Notes under the pieces: model-generated
The model's input: only the letters and a program-made list of their open reading frames with translations
What the model was told of the DNA's origin: nothing
The model's database searches: none
Made by a program: the position numbers and the translations under genes
Source of the DNA: Hephaestia caeni
Lineage (GTDB): Bacteria; Pseudomonadota; Alphaproteobacteria; Sphingomonadales; Sphingomonadaceae
Assembly: GCF_003550065.1 (NCBI RefSeq)
Contig: NZ_QXDC01000002.1
Coordinates: 787,306-851,305 of the forward strand
Direction: 5' to 3'
DNA length: 64,000 bases
Shown: in pieces, positions 34,507 to 42,968 of the stretch
Numbering within the stretch: the stretch's first letter is position 1
Layout of the letters: each line of letters starts with the position of its first letter

Positions 34507-35538
34507 ATGGCTAACACGAACAAGGGGCGCTTTAGCAGCTTCGCCGATTTTGGTGAAGCCTATGCCGAGATGACCAGCGCCAAGGCGTTTTCCGCCAGCT
34601 TCACGGAAACCGTGATCGAGTCCCGGCTGTCCATCATGGACGACCCCACCGAAGAACCTATGCCCGACCCCGAACTGGCGCGCGGTTGCGTCGAGGATAT
34701 TGTCTCAAACATCTTTCGCCTACTCGCCGGAACCCGGATGGAAAGCTACGCGCAGCCCATTGCATGGGGTTTGGTGAACAGCCTTTACTATGTCGCCAAG
34801 CGCACCGAGCGGCAGGAGGATGACGCAGCCACCGAGCTAGGCGACATGGTGCGAACCTTCGACCCTAGCGAAGTCTATCAATCGCGCTTGGAGGAACTGA
34901 CACAGCGTTGTCAGTCGCTTGCCGAAGCCCGCGCCGCGCTTGAATGCTTCGTCGATCATGGTGCGAACGTCTATCACGTCGAAACCGGACGCCCGTTCAA
35001 CACGATCAAGGGCACCCGCGTATCGACGGGGCTAACCGCCTCGCAGATCGACGGGATCGACTATCTGAAAGCCCGCGAAGCCGCGAAGATCGAAAAGCAT
35101 TATCCCAGCCGTCCCGCCGTTCTCGTTTCCGGCGGCGGAGACTGGGAGGATGTGGACATGATCTATGCCCGGCTCGATATGGTGCGCGAGCGTATCCCGC
35201 ACATGGTCCTTTTCACCGGCAAGCGGTTCAAAGGGGCCGAGCAGATCAGCACTTGTTGGGCAGAGGATAGGGGCGTGCCCATTGTCGGTTTCAGCCTCAA
35301 CAAGCGGGCGATCAACGACTTTCAGGCAGCCTATCGCCGCAACAAAGTGTGGAACGGACTGGACGAGATCGTTGAAGCGATGATTTTCCAACAGTCCAAG
35401 GTGCAGCAGGATCTTGCGCGCCTCCTACGCGCGCGAGGCGTTCCGCTGCACATCTTCCGCCTTGCCGAACAAAACGCCGGACAGGGGCCGACCAAGGTTA
35501 GCGACCTTCGCGCCGAAGCCAAGCGATCCGCCGCATAG
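34507..35538 (+). CDS. DUF2493 / SLOG-fold protein
   Basis: The 343-residue protein has a helical N-terminal half and a C-terminal DUF2493 (YspA-like SLOG) domain beginning at VLVSGGGDWEDVDMIYARLD (about residue 202), with HMVLFTGKRFKGAEQISTCW and GVPIVGFSLNK following. SLOG domains bind nucleotides or nucleotide-derived ligands; the substrate here is unknown. The ATG at 34507 follows the shared leader. Together with DUF736 it is a typical neighbour pair in sphingomonad mobile elements. Confidence 0.82.
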   Translation: MANTNKGRFSSFADFGEAYAEMTSAKAFSASFTETVIESRLSIMDDPTEEPMPDPELARGCVEDIVSNIFRLLAGTRMESYAQPIAWGLVNSLYYVAKRTERQEDDAATELGDMVRTFDPSEVYQSRLEELTQRCQSLAEARAALECFVDHGANVYHVETGRPFNTIKGTRVSTGLTASQIDGIDYLKAREAAKIEKHYPSRPAVLVSGGGDWEDVDMIYARLDMVRERIPHMVLFTGKRFKGAEQISTCWAEDRGVPIVGFSLNKRAINDFQAAYRRNKVWNGLDEIVEAMIFQQSKVQQDLARLLRARGVPLHIFRLAEQNAGQGPTKVSDLRAEAKRSAA

Positions 35539-35543
35539 GGACC

Positions 35544-35576
35544 GGATGCCCGCCCGCTTCGCGGCGGCGGGCATCC
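35544..35576 (+). terminator. Strong hairpin after the DUF2493 gene
   Basis: GGATGCCCGCC and GGCGGGCATCC form an 11-bp stem 5 bases after the stop. No T run follows. It is a possible terminator or RNA-stabilising element. Confidence 0.55.
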
Positions 35577-35654
35577 CCACAACCAGACCCAATCACATGC
35601 GCGCCCGTGGCGGCGATGAGCGCCCGCGCGGCCCGCACAGGAAGGAATCCCACA

Positions 35655-35801
35655 ATGATCGAAATCACCCCCGAAAGCGCCGAAACCCTCCGCGACCTGC
35701 TAGGCGACGAATGCCCTTTGCTTGTCGAGCAACGCGCCGGTGAAGGCTGGACCGAAGCCGATTGGATCGCCCTTTATCGTGACGAGGGCTTTGAAATCTG
35801 A
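35655..35801 (+). CDS. 48-residue acidic protein
   Basis: This small acidic protein (MIEITPESAETLRDLLGDE...) starts after AGGAAGGAATCCCACA, an acceptable ribosome site, and is followed at once by a textbook terminator. The independent unit of ribosome site, short gene and terminator supports real expression. No family is recognised. The compact helix-strand content and charge could suit an inhibitor or regulator. Confidence 0.6.
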   Translation: MIEITPESAETLRDLLGDECPLLVEQRAGEGWTEADWIALYRDEGFEI

Positions 35802-35804
35802 ACG

Positions 35805-35835
35805 CTGGCGCGCGCTATCGCGCGCGCCAGTTTTT
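35805..35835 (+). terminator. Rho-independent terminator
   Basis: CTGGCGCGCG/CGCGCGCCAG (10-bp stem, 6-base loop) followed by TTTTT, 3 bases after the 48-residue gene. The next gene starts 15 bases further on. Confidence 0.85.
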
Positions 35836-35850
35836 CACGGAGGAACCGAC

Positions 35851-36261
35851 ATGATCGACTTTAGCCGTCTCGGCCGCGAGACCCCCGAAGAACGCGCAGC
35901 GCGCGACGCCGAAAGAGTGCAGGCCGAAATCGCCGCCGACACCACGCGCCGCAACGAATGGTCGAAAAAGACCATCATCGCGCAGCTAACCGAAGATGTC
36001 GAATTGCGCTCGACACATAGCGGCGACCATGTGGCAACGCTGCGTTGTTCTGGACCCGATGGCGAGTTTACCGCAAGCTATTGGCTACCCCCGCATAAGC
36101 CCAAGGCTTGCGAAGTGCTCTCACATTACTTGCGTGAGGGCGCGACCGTCGTTCTCAAAGGATACTGGAAAAACCGCGAATGGAACGACCGCACCGGCCA
36201 GCGCCGCGCCACAGCGGAGTTTCAGGCGCAATATGTCGCAACAGCGAAGGAGGCCGGTTGA
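35851..36261 (+). CDS. Possible OB-fold single-strand-binding-like protein
   Basis: The 136-residue protein has a charged helical N-terminus (1-45) and a beta-rich part (about 48-130) containing VATLRCSGPDGEFTASYWL and GATVVLKGYWKNREWNDRTG, which resembles the strand-loop spacing of OB-fold ssDNA-binding proteins (the VVLKGYW strand followed by W-x-D-x-x-G-x-x-R). The identification is by pattern only. An ssDNA-binding role would fit an element with a relaxase. The ATG at 35851 has GGAGGAACCGAC upstream. Confidence 0.6.
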   Translation: MIDFSRLGRETPEERAARDAERVQAEIAADTTRRNEWSKKTIIAQLTEDVELRSTHSGDHVATLRCSGPDGEFTASYWLPPHKPKACEVLSHYLREGATVVLKGYWKNREWNDRTGQRRATAEFQAQYVATAKEAG

Positions 36262-36269
36262 CCGGCAAG

Positions 36270-36371
36270 GCGCGCCGCCTTTGGCGGCGCGCGGGGCTGG
36301 CGTGTTTGCCGAACTGTCGCGCTTGGGATCGAGGGGGGAGAGGGTGACGGCGGCCCGCTAACGCGGGCCGC
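36270..36371 (+). repeat. Two perfect GC hairpins downstream of the OB-like gene
   Basis: GCGCGCCGCC/GGCGGCGCGC (36270-36292, loop TTT) and GCGGCCCGC/GCGGGCCGC (36350-36371, loop TAAC). Neither is followed by a T run. They continue the pattern of hairpins after each gene of this cassette. Confidence 0.6.
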
Positions 36372-36422
36372 TGATTGGTGCGGCCGAAGCGCATCGCACA
36401 CACTATCGCAATCGCCATTTCA

Positions 36423-36455
36423 GGGGCACGCGGCTTGCGCCGCGCGCCCCTTTTT
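36423..36455 (+). terminator. Rho-independent terminator (plus direction)
   Basis: A 12-bp stem with one mismatch (36423-36434 and 36439-36450) around a TTGC loop is followed by TTTTT. It ends the plus-strand cassette just before the convergent 36474-36698 gene. Confidence 0.75.
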
Positions 36456-36473
36456 CATGCAAGCGATCGCACC

Positions 36474-36698
36474 TCAGGCGAGCCGCTTCATCACTTCAGG
36501 GACACCGAGCGCCGCGACTCTTTGGGCCAGCTTGCCAAACTCTGCCTTGCTCAGATCGGCCAGGCCCGACGACACCAGCGCGCCGCCGAACTCACCGGCA
36601 ATCCGCGCCAGCATTTCCTTTTCGCGCGCGTCGAGCGCCGCTTTCTCATCCGCCAGCGCGCGCAATTGCTCCGATGGCTTCAGGCTCTTTTTCGCCAT
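36474..36698 (-). CDS. Small helical protein, DUF6437-like
   Basis: The 74-residue helical protein (KPSEQLRALADEKAALDARE near the start, then GEFGGALVSSGLADL) is Lys/Ala/Leu-rich and probably coiled-coil. Small proteins of this kind, which I recall as DUF6437, sit near relaxase genes in sphingomonads. The start at 36698 has GGAGATATGCGAA upstream; an ATG five codons earlier is also in frame. It is the only minus-strand gene in this stretch and ends against the terminator. Confidence 0.6.
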   Translation of the reverse strand: MAKKSLKPSEQLRALADEKAALDAREKEMLARIAGEFGGALVSSGLADLSKAEFGKLAQRVAALGVPEVMKRLA

Positions 36699-36805
36699 TT
36701 CGCATATCTCCAATGTGCGTTGATGGCGTTTGCTGGCATCAAGCCTATCCGACTTCGCCGATGAAGTGAACGGCCAATCTTCGACACGACGAACGGAGCG
36801 TTTCG

Positions 36806-36932
36806 GGCGTCTCCCCTTCGGGGCCGGGCTCTATTCCGCTAGGCACCCACGGCCGCTGCGCGACCGTGCGCGCCAAGCTCCACCGAGCCGCGCGAGCGCG
36901 TCTCGGCCCTTCGGGTGACGATCCCTGACGCA
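36806..36932 (+). repeat. 127-bp direct repeat, copy 2
   Basis: It is identical to 33209-33335 except for one base (T at 36867). It lies between the DUF6437-like gene and the transfer-region dyads. The remainder of the gap 36699-37312 outside this repeat and the dyads has no credible gene. Confidence 0.85.
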
Positions 36933-37112
36933 AGGCGACCCGGTGGCCCTGACGGGCCGGCATATCGGGCCGAAACCGGCAACGTCCCCCTCCGGGACCG
37001 TCGAGCCGCACCCCCAACGACGCAAGCGGGGACAGCATAGCGTTTAAGCACACCGAACGCACCTGAAGGTGCATGGGGATCAAGCAATATCAGCGGTTTA
37101 GTGGCATCGACC

Positions 37113-37154
37113 TTTGCATCCCATTGGAATGCAAATGTATCGCGGCGGGATACA
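37113..37154 (+). promoter_or_regulatory. Dyad cluster upstream of the transfer genes (possible oriT or operator)
   Basis: A 23-base near-perfect palindrome (37113-37135; arms TTTGCAT/ATGCAAA with CCA/TGG inner pairs and one mismatch) abuts a second dyad, TGTATC/GATACA (37136-37154). GGGATACA recurs at 37147 and 37224, 77 bases apart, and AATGC is iterated at 37202-37215. The position 160-200 bases ahead of the ribbon-helix-helix, coupling-protein and relaxase genes suits oriT or autoregulation. No nic site was recognised. Confidence 0.5.
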
Positions 37155-37290
37155 CGCCCAAAAAGCGGCTGATTTCTGCCAGTTTCAAGTAATGCCCTTG
37201 TAATGCAATGCAATGCGCTCGCCGGGATACAAAACCATTGTCGTGGGCACAGATATGACCTAGTATAGGCCACTTTCTCAGCCCCGACCG

Positions 37291-37308
37291 GCCTCTGCAT
37301 CGAGAGGC
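37291..37308 (+). promoter_or_regulatory. Hairpin enclosing the ribosome site of the RHH gene
   Basis: GCCTCT and AGAGGC pair around a GCATCG loop, and the 3' arm contains the probable Shine-Dalgarno sequence AGAGG, 6-9 bases before the ATG at 37313. It could limit translation of the transfer operon. Confidence 0.5.
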
Positions 37309-37312
37309 TGGC

Positions 37313-37606
37313 ATGAACAATAATGACCCCCAGATAACCCTTCGTCTCGATCACACACTCTGTGATCGGATCGATCGCTTGGCTGTCCGGAACGGCCTCA
37401 CCCGTTCCGCCATGATCCGCCATGCGCTGCGCTCGTTCGCGACCGATGCGGAGAGTTCCGGCGCCAGCCAAAGGCGCATGGCCCGCACCGTCGAATATGC
37501 GCAGCTCGCGCTCGATGTGATCATCCGCGACCAATATCCGGACGTCCGTGACAAGCTCCTGGCCGAGACCGACAAGCGCGTGGAGCAGTACCATGCGGCG
37601 CGCTGA
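37313..37606 (+). CDS. Ribbon-helix-helix relaxosome accessory/regulator protein
   Basis: The 97-residue protein begins with a ribbon strand (QITLRLDHTLCDRIDRLA) and an R-S-A-M-I-R-H-A-L helix, typical of the CopG/MetJ fold. By position directly before the coupling-protein and relaxase genes it is probably the equivalent of TrwA/TraY: it would bind the nearby dyads, help nicking at oriT and repress its own operon. Its stop lies inside the start of the coupling-protein gene. Confidence 0.85.
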   Translation: MNNNDPQITLRLDHTLCDRIDRLAVRNGLTRSAMIRHALRSFATDAESSGASQRRMARTVEYAQLALDVIIRDQYPDVRDKLLAETDKRVEQYHAAR

Positions 37607-39905
37607 TATCCGCTTCAGCGGCTCACCTGTTCACGTGCGGCATCACTCCGCTCGTGGTACCGTCCAGAGAAACAGCGGCAACTTCACGCGGGGTAGCCAG
37701 CTCCTCACCCATGAGGTTCTGATGTGGACCTCGGGTGCGAAGATCCCGATCATCGTCTGGCTGTTCTGCTTCGCCGCCGTTTACACGATCATCCTCACCG
37801 TGACACTGCGAGAACACGAGATCGAGCTCATCGGGATGAAGCTCTATTCGTTCTTCTGGACTTTCATGGAATTCGACCCGATGAAGCGGGTCAATGTCAC
37901 CTTGCCGGACGGATCCATTCGCGCGATCGTGATGGCGCAGGTTGCCGATGTGCCCGCCATTATCGCAGCATGGGCAAAGGCGGTGCGCGGTCTTCTGGGG
38001 GCCTTCCTTCTCTCGCTCCTAGCCACCATTCCGCTTGCGCTCTGGTTCGTCGATATCTCTCGCAAGCGCGGACTCTCGATCCTTCAGGAACGCCACGAAC
38101 GGGGCGCCATGCTCGTCGAGCGCGATGTTCTTCACGCAGAAGTGGTAGCCCACAATCTGCGAGAATTCGAGACCGAAGCCGCGTTGCTCTTGCCTGGATC
38201 GACGCCCACCCAGGTGCGCGCAATGCCGTTCGCCGAGCGCAAGCAAGCGGGCATTCATCACCCTTATTTCCTCGCCGGAATTCCTTATCCGCATCGTCTC
38301 GAACAGTCGCACACGATGCTCATAGGCACCACCGGATCGGGCAAGACCACGGAGCTTCGGGACCTCGTGACGCAGATGCGCGCGCGCCAGGACACTGCGG
38401 TCATCTTCGATCTGACCGGCGCCTATGTCGAAGCCTTTTACGATCCCACTCGGGACACGATCTTGAACCCGTTGGACGAGCGTTGCCCGGCCTGGTCGAT
38501 CTTCAATGATTGTTCGAGCTACAGCAATTTCACCTCTGCCGCCGCGGCGCTGATACCGTCCGATGGCGGATCGACCGAGCCCTTCTGGGCGATGGCGGCG
38601 CGCACGCTTTTTATCGAGATGTGCATCAAGCTCCAGGGGCGCGGGCAGACGACCAACGCCGATCTGGCGGACAATCTGATGACCGCGGACCTGAAGCGCG
38701 TGCATCGCTTTCTCGCCAACACGATCGCCGACCCACTCACCGCGCCGGAGGCCGCGCGTATGGCGGAATCGATCCGCGCGGTGTTCAATACCAACGCACA
38801 GGTTCTCCGCTTTCTGCCCGATGAGGGCGAGCCGTTCTCGATACGCCGGTGGATCACGGCCGAAAAGCAGCCCGGGTCGATCCTCTTCGTCACTTCGCAC
38901 TATGATGATCTCGATCTGAACCGTCCCCTGCTTACGCTCTGGATGAACCTGGCGATCACCAGTCTCATGACACTGCCCCGCACGCGCTCGCTGCGGACTT
39001 GGTTCATGTTCGATGAAGTCGGTGCGCTTCATCGCATACCCGCGATTGAAAAGGGCCTCCAGACGGCCCGTAACTATGGTGGTGCGATGATCCTCGGCCT
39101 CCACAGCTTCCAGAAGCTGGTGGAAGTCTATGGTGAGCAGGGGGCAAAAAATCTCGCCTCGCTCGCGCGCACCAAGCTCATTCTGGCAACCGCCGATCTC
39201 GATACCGCGGAACAATGCGCACGCTACATTGGCAACCGCGAGGTACGCCAAATGGACGAGGCATATAGCTATGGCTACAATCAGACACGCGATGCCTCGA
39301 CGCTGACTCCGCGCAAGCAGGTCGAGCCGCTGGTGATCGCCGACGACATCACCAACCTGCCGTCGATGCACGGCTTCGTAAAGTTCGCGGATGGCTTCCC
39401 GGCCGCGCGTATCAAGCTCGAATGGAAGGACTACCCGGCAGTCGCGGAGGGGTTCCAGATCCGCGAGAACGTCATGCCGACCCGCCGCCGACGCAGTGAA
39501 GATCTGGTCGAGGAAGAGGGTGGCGAGGCGGGCGGCCGTGACGGCGCTGCGCAGGTCATCGAGGAAGTCGATCGGCCCAATCCAGCGCGTGACCTTGCTG
39601 CCGGCATCCTCTCCGTTCCGCCCGAAGATGTCGACCCCGACAATAGCCGCGACCGCGGCGATCCCGATCTCGCCCGTGCCAGGCCGGAAGGGCAGGGGCC
39701 TATCGGCCCCGATGGTACGCGAGGGCGGGGACAGTCTCCAGGAGAGCGCGACGAACGCGACGCGAATGATCAGCGCCCGCGCGATCGCACTGAGCCCGAG
39801 CGGTCGCGCGGACCCGAGATCGAGGATCAGACGCTGCGTGAGTTGCGTGAGGACTACGGTCCTGACCGCTCCGCTGATCGCGACGATATGGACATGGGAA
39901 TTTAG
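37593..39905 (+). CDS. traD: Type IV coupling protein (TraD/TrwB family)
   Basis: The 770-residue protein has two membrane segments (about 51-70 and 132-153), a Walker A motif GTTGSGKT near residue 247, Walker B WFMFDEVGA near 470 and a long Asp/Arg/Gly/Pro-rich disordered tail from about 620. It would link the relaxosome to the mating channel and pump DNA. The ATG at 37593 overlaps the previous gene by 14 bases and has GGAG upstream. The relaxase gene follows after 3 bases. The symbol is by family. Confidence 0.92.
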   Translation: MRRADIRFSGSPVHVRHHSARGTVQRNSGNFTRGSQLLTHEVLMWTSGAKIPIIVWLFCFAAVYTIILTVTLREHEIELIGMKLYSFFWTFMEFDPMKRVNVTLPDGSIRAIVMAQVADVPAIIAAWAKAVRGLLGAFLLSLLATIPLALWFVDISRKRGLSILQERHERGAMLVERDVLHAEVVAHNLREFETEAALLLPGSTPTQVRAMPFAERKQAGIHHPYFLAGIPYPHRLEQSHTMLIGTTGSGKTTELRDLVTQMRARQDTAVIFDLTGAYVEAFYDPTRDTILNPLDERCPAWSIFNDCSSYSNFTSAAAALIPSDGGSTEPFWAMAARTLFIEMCIKLQGRGQTTNADLADNLMTADLKRVHRFLANTIADPLTAPEAARMAESIRAVFNTNAQVLRFLPDEGEPFSIRRWITAEKQPGSILFVTSHYDDLDLNRPLLTLWMNLAITSLMTLPRTRSLRTWFMFDEVGALHRIPAIEKGLQTARNYGGAMILGLHSFQKLVEVYGEQGAKNLASLARTKLILATADLDTAEQCARYIGNREVRQMDEAYSYGYNQTRDASTLTPRKQVEPLVIADDITNLPSMHGFVKFADGFPAARIKLEWKDYPAVAEGFQIRENVMPTRRRRSEDLVEEEGGEAGGRDGAAQVIEEVDRPNPARDLAAGILSVPPEDVDPDNSRDRGDPDLARARPEGQGPIGPDGTRGRGQSPGERDERDANDQRPRDRTEPERSRGPEIEDQTLRELREDYGPDRSADRDDMDMGI

Positions 39906-39908
39906 GCC

Positions 39909-42900
39909 ATGCTGTCGATCGCGCCCGTGCGCTCGGCCGGCGGAGCCGCCGGCTATTTCGCCAAGGACAATTACTACACTTTGGAGGAGTCTTCCGAAGC
40001 GAGCGCATGGGCCGGGGAGGGCAGTGCCGACCTTGGCCTCGCCGGCGATGTTGCCAAGGAGCCCTTCGAAAAGATCCTCAACGGCGAGCTGCCCGACGGC
40101 GAAAAGGTCGGGCAGGTCGAGAACCGTCGACCCGGTCTCGACATGACCTTCTCGATGCCGAAGTCCGCATCGGTCATGGCCTATATCGCCGGCGACAAGC
40201 GAATCCTCGCGGCGCACATGGAAGCGGTCAAGGCAACCATGAGTTGGGTCGAGAAGAACCTCGCCGAGGGCCGAAAGGACATCGACGGGCGCAAGGTGCC
40301 GATCCGGACAGGCAATCTCGTCTATGCGCTGTTCCAGCACGACACGAGCCGCGCGCTCGACCCGCAAGGCCATATCCATGCCGTGATCGCGAACCTGACG
40401 AAGATGGCCGACGGCAAATGGCAGGCGCACCACAATAGCGCGCTCTGGAAGAACAACAGCGTGATCGGCTCGATCTACCACGCCTTCTTTCGCGAGCGGA
40501 TCGAGAAGCTCGGCTATGAAGTCACGCCGGCGGGAAAGCACGGGACATTCGAGATCGCCGGGGTGCCCAAGCAGGTTCTCGAACTGTTCAGCCAGCGGCG
40601 TGCGGTCATCCTCGGCAAGGCGCTCGAGCTTGGTATACGAACGGTCGAGGGTCTGCGGGAAATCACCAAGACTACCCGCGATCCGAAGCTCAGCGTGGGC
40701 GATCGCCAGGCGCTCGGCCAGGAGTGGATCGACAAGGCCGCAGCGGTCGGGTTCGACGGCAAGGACCTGATGGCGGCGGCCATCGAGCGCGTATCGCGCA
40801 ATCCGGACCGCGGCATCATGGCGCGGGGGTATGAAGCCGTCAGCGAGGCGATCAGCTCCGCGCGCGGCCTGGTCGCCAACTTCCTGCGCCCCAACGACCC
40901 ATTGGTCGATCGCGGGCTTGCGCGTCTCACCCAGTCACCTGTCGAAGCCCGTGCGCAGCTGGCCGTGGCTTCGGCAGTCCGGATCCTCTCTCAGCGTGAG
41001 GCGGCCTGGGAGCTGAATGTTCTGGCGAAGACCGCACTCGACCTGCGCCTCAAGGGTGTGACGATAGAGCATGTCGAGAACCGGATAGGGAGCTTGCTGG
41101 GCAAGGGCGCGCTCATTCCGGGCAAGTCCGATCGCCACGACGGGCAGATCACCATGGCGACGACACCCGAGGCGCTCAGGACCGAGGAAGCGATCATCTC
41201 CGAGATGGAAAAGGGCAAGGGTGCGGTCGAGCCGATGGTCGCCGAGGCCGACGCGCCCGGCCGGCTCCAGGCCGAAGCGCGGGTGACGCTCAATGCAGGA
41301 CAGCTCGCCGCAGCCGCGATGATCGTCTCGTCGCGCGACCGTATCGTTGCGGTTCAGGGGATCGCAGGGTCGGGCAAATCGACCATGCTGCAGGCGGTGG
41401 TCGACCTCGCGCAGTCGGTCGCAGGCGTGGCGAAGGCCGAGGGCCGCAACGTCATCGGGCTCGCGTTCCAGAACAAGATGGTGCGCGATCTGGAGGAGGG
41501 GGCGGGCGTGAAGAGCCAGACCATCGCGTCCTTCATCCTGCGCCATCAGCATTTCCTGCATCATCCCCAGGGGCCGCGCTTCGAGGCGCTGCGCGAGCAG
41601 ATGAAGAACACGGTCATCCTCGTCGACGAGAGTTCGATGGTTTCCAGCGAACAAACGCTCAAGCTCGAGCAGATCGCCAATCTCCTCGGCGTCGAGAAGC
41701 TTGCCCTGATCGGAGACCGGCAGCAGATTTCCTCGATCGATGCCGGCAAGGCGTTCGCGCTACTCCAGGCCGCCGGCGTGGCCATGGCGAGGATGGTCGA
41801 AAATCTTCGCCAGCGCACCGACACCCTGCGCACGGTCGCGGGGCTCGCCGATCACGGGCGGGCGGGCCAGGCGATCAAAACGCTCGGCGACAATGTCATC
41901 GAGGACAAGGACCATATCGATCGGGCGGCCGACATGTGGCTCGCGCTGGAGCCCGAGGAACGCGAGAAGACCGCGCTCTTCGCATCGGGGCGCGAAGCGC
42001 GCGAGCAGATCAACACGCGGATCCAGGCGGGCCTCGCCGCGGAAGGGACGCTCGGGTCGGAAAAGCTGGCACTCACCATCTACGAGAGAGTCAACCTGAC
42101 CCGCGAGGAGCTGCGCTACAGCCAGAACTGGCGGGAAGGGCTGAAGCTCGACGTGATGTTCAGGACGGAGGAACTCGGGTTGGACAAGGGGCAATATGAC
42201 GTCGTGAAGGTCTACAAGAACGGCAAGATCGAGCTCGCCGATGGCCGGCGTCGTATCAAGATCGATCCCCAGCGCCTCTCGCCTGAAGCCAAGGATGACA
42301 GGCTCGGCCTCGCCGAGCCCAAGGACATCGCGATCCATCCCGGCGACAAGATCCGCTGGACGGACACCGACAAGCCCCGGAAGCTGGATAACGGCGCGCT
42401 CGCCCAAATCGTCGGGATAGACGCTGACGGCGTGACCGTCGAAACCGCGTCACGCGAGCAAGTCGTGCTGCCGCATACCGATCCGATGCTGTCGCGTCTC
42501 GACCTCGCCTATTCGCTGAATATGCATATGGCTCAGGGCATCACCGTTGACAAAGCGATTGCCGTAATGTCCGCCTTTGAGCGCTTTCTGTCGAACCAGC
42601 GCCTGTTCAACGTCATGGTCACCCGTGTGCGCGACGCGCTCACGCTCGTGGTCGATGACAAGGAAAAGCTGATCAACCAGATCGAAAACACGCCCGGCAA
42701 CAAGACGTCGTCGCTGGAGACGACGGGGAAGATCGACGTCGACGCCAGGAAAGGGCAGTTGCACGAGGTTGTGGATTTCGATCCGGGAGATTTCCCGCTC
42801 GATGATCTCGCCGCACCGCTCGATGGCTGGGCGCCTGACAATCCCAATCCGGAAAAGAACGGCGAGCGCGCCAAGCCCGGCGCGGACCTCAAGGCCCCCG

Positions 42901-42968
42901 AACCCGAGGAGATCGACTTTGACAGCCTGCCCCCACTGCCCGAGCGGACATTGGGGTTGGACCTGTGA
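39909..42968 (+). CDS. traI: MobF relaxase-helicase (TrwC/TraI family)
   Basis: The 1019-residue enzyme has an N-terminal TrwC relaxase domain with candidate nicking tyrosines (Tyr16, Tyr22, Tyr23 in YFAKDNYYTLEE) and a metal-binding His triad (His144, His155, His157 in the HDTSRALDPQGHIHA stretch). The C-terminal SF1 helicase has Walker A GIAGSGKST near 486-493, VILVDESSM and LALIGDRQQ. It would nick oriT, bind the 5' end and unwind the strand for transfer. The stop overlaps the following nuclease gene (GTGA). Length is normal for the family. Confidence 0.94.
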   Translation: MLSIAPVRSAGGAAGYFAKDNYYTLEESSEASAWAGEGSADLGLAGDVAKEPFEKILNGELPDGEKVGQVENRRPGLDMTFSMPKSASVMAYIAGDKRILAAHMEAVKATMSWVEKNLAEGRKDIDGRKVPIRTGNLVYALFQHDTSRALDPQGHIHAVIANLTKMADGKWQAHHNSALWKNNSVIGSIYHAFFRERIEKLGYEVTPAGKHGTFEIAGVPKQVLELFSQRRAVILGKALELGIRTVEGLREITKTTRDPKLSVGDRQALGQEWIDKAAAVGFDGKDLMAAAIERVSRNPDRGIMARGYEAVSEAISSARGLVANFLRPNDPLVDRGLARLTQSPVEARAQLAVASAVRILSQREAAWELNVLAKTALDLRLKGVTIEHVENRIGSLLGKGALIPGKSDRHDGQITMATTPEALRTEEAIISEMEKGKGAVEPMVAEADAPGRLQAEARVTLNAGQLAAAAMIVSSRDRIVAVQGIAGSGKSTMLQAVVDLAQSVAGVAKAEGRNVIGLAFQNKMVRDLEEGAGVKSQTIASFILRHQHFLHHPQGPRFEALREQMKNTVILVDESSMVSSEQTLKLEQIANLLGVEKLALIGDRQQISSIDAGKAFALLQAAGVAMARMVENLRQRTDTLRTVAGLADHGRAGQAIKTLGDNVIEDKDHIDRAADMWLALEPEEREKTALFASGREAREQINTRIQAGLAAEGTLGSEKLALTIYERVNLTREELRYSQNWREGLKLDVMFRTEELGLDKGQYDVVKVYKNGKIELADGRRRIKIDPQRLSPEAKDDRLGLAEPKDIAIHPGDKIRWTDTDKPRKLDNGALAQIVGIDADGVTVETASREQVVLPHTDPMLSRLDLAYSLNMHMAQGITVDKAIAVMSAFERFLSNQRLFNVMVTRVRDALTLVVDDKEKLINQIENTPGNKTSSLETTGKIDVDARKGQLHEVVDFDPGDFPLDDLAAPLDGWAPDNPNPEKNGERAKPGADLKAPEPEEIDFDSLPPLPERTLGLDL

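Noticed and set aside
37202..37215. AATGC iteration as replication iterons
   Set aside because: There are only about three contiguous short units and no adjacent Rep gene; it was kept only as part of the possible oriT region.
36839..37594. 251-codon minus-strand frame across the possible oriT region
   Set aside because: It spans the direct repeat, the dyads and the RHH gene; the RHH gene on the other strand is well supported.
38019..40541. 840-codon open frame on the minus strand opposite traD and the relaxase gene
   Set aside because: It is antisense to two strongly supported genes, has no motifs and reflects GC-rich third-position bias.
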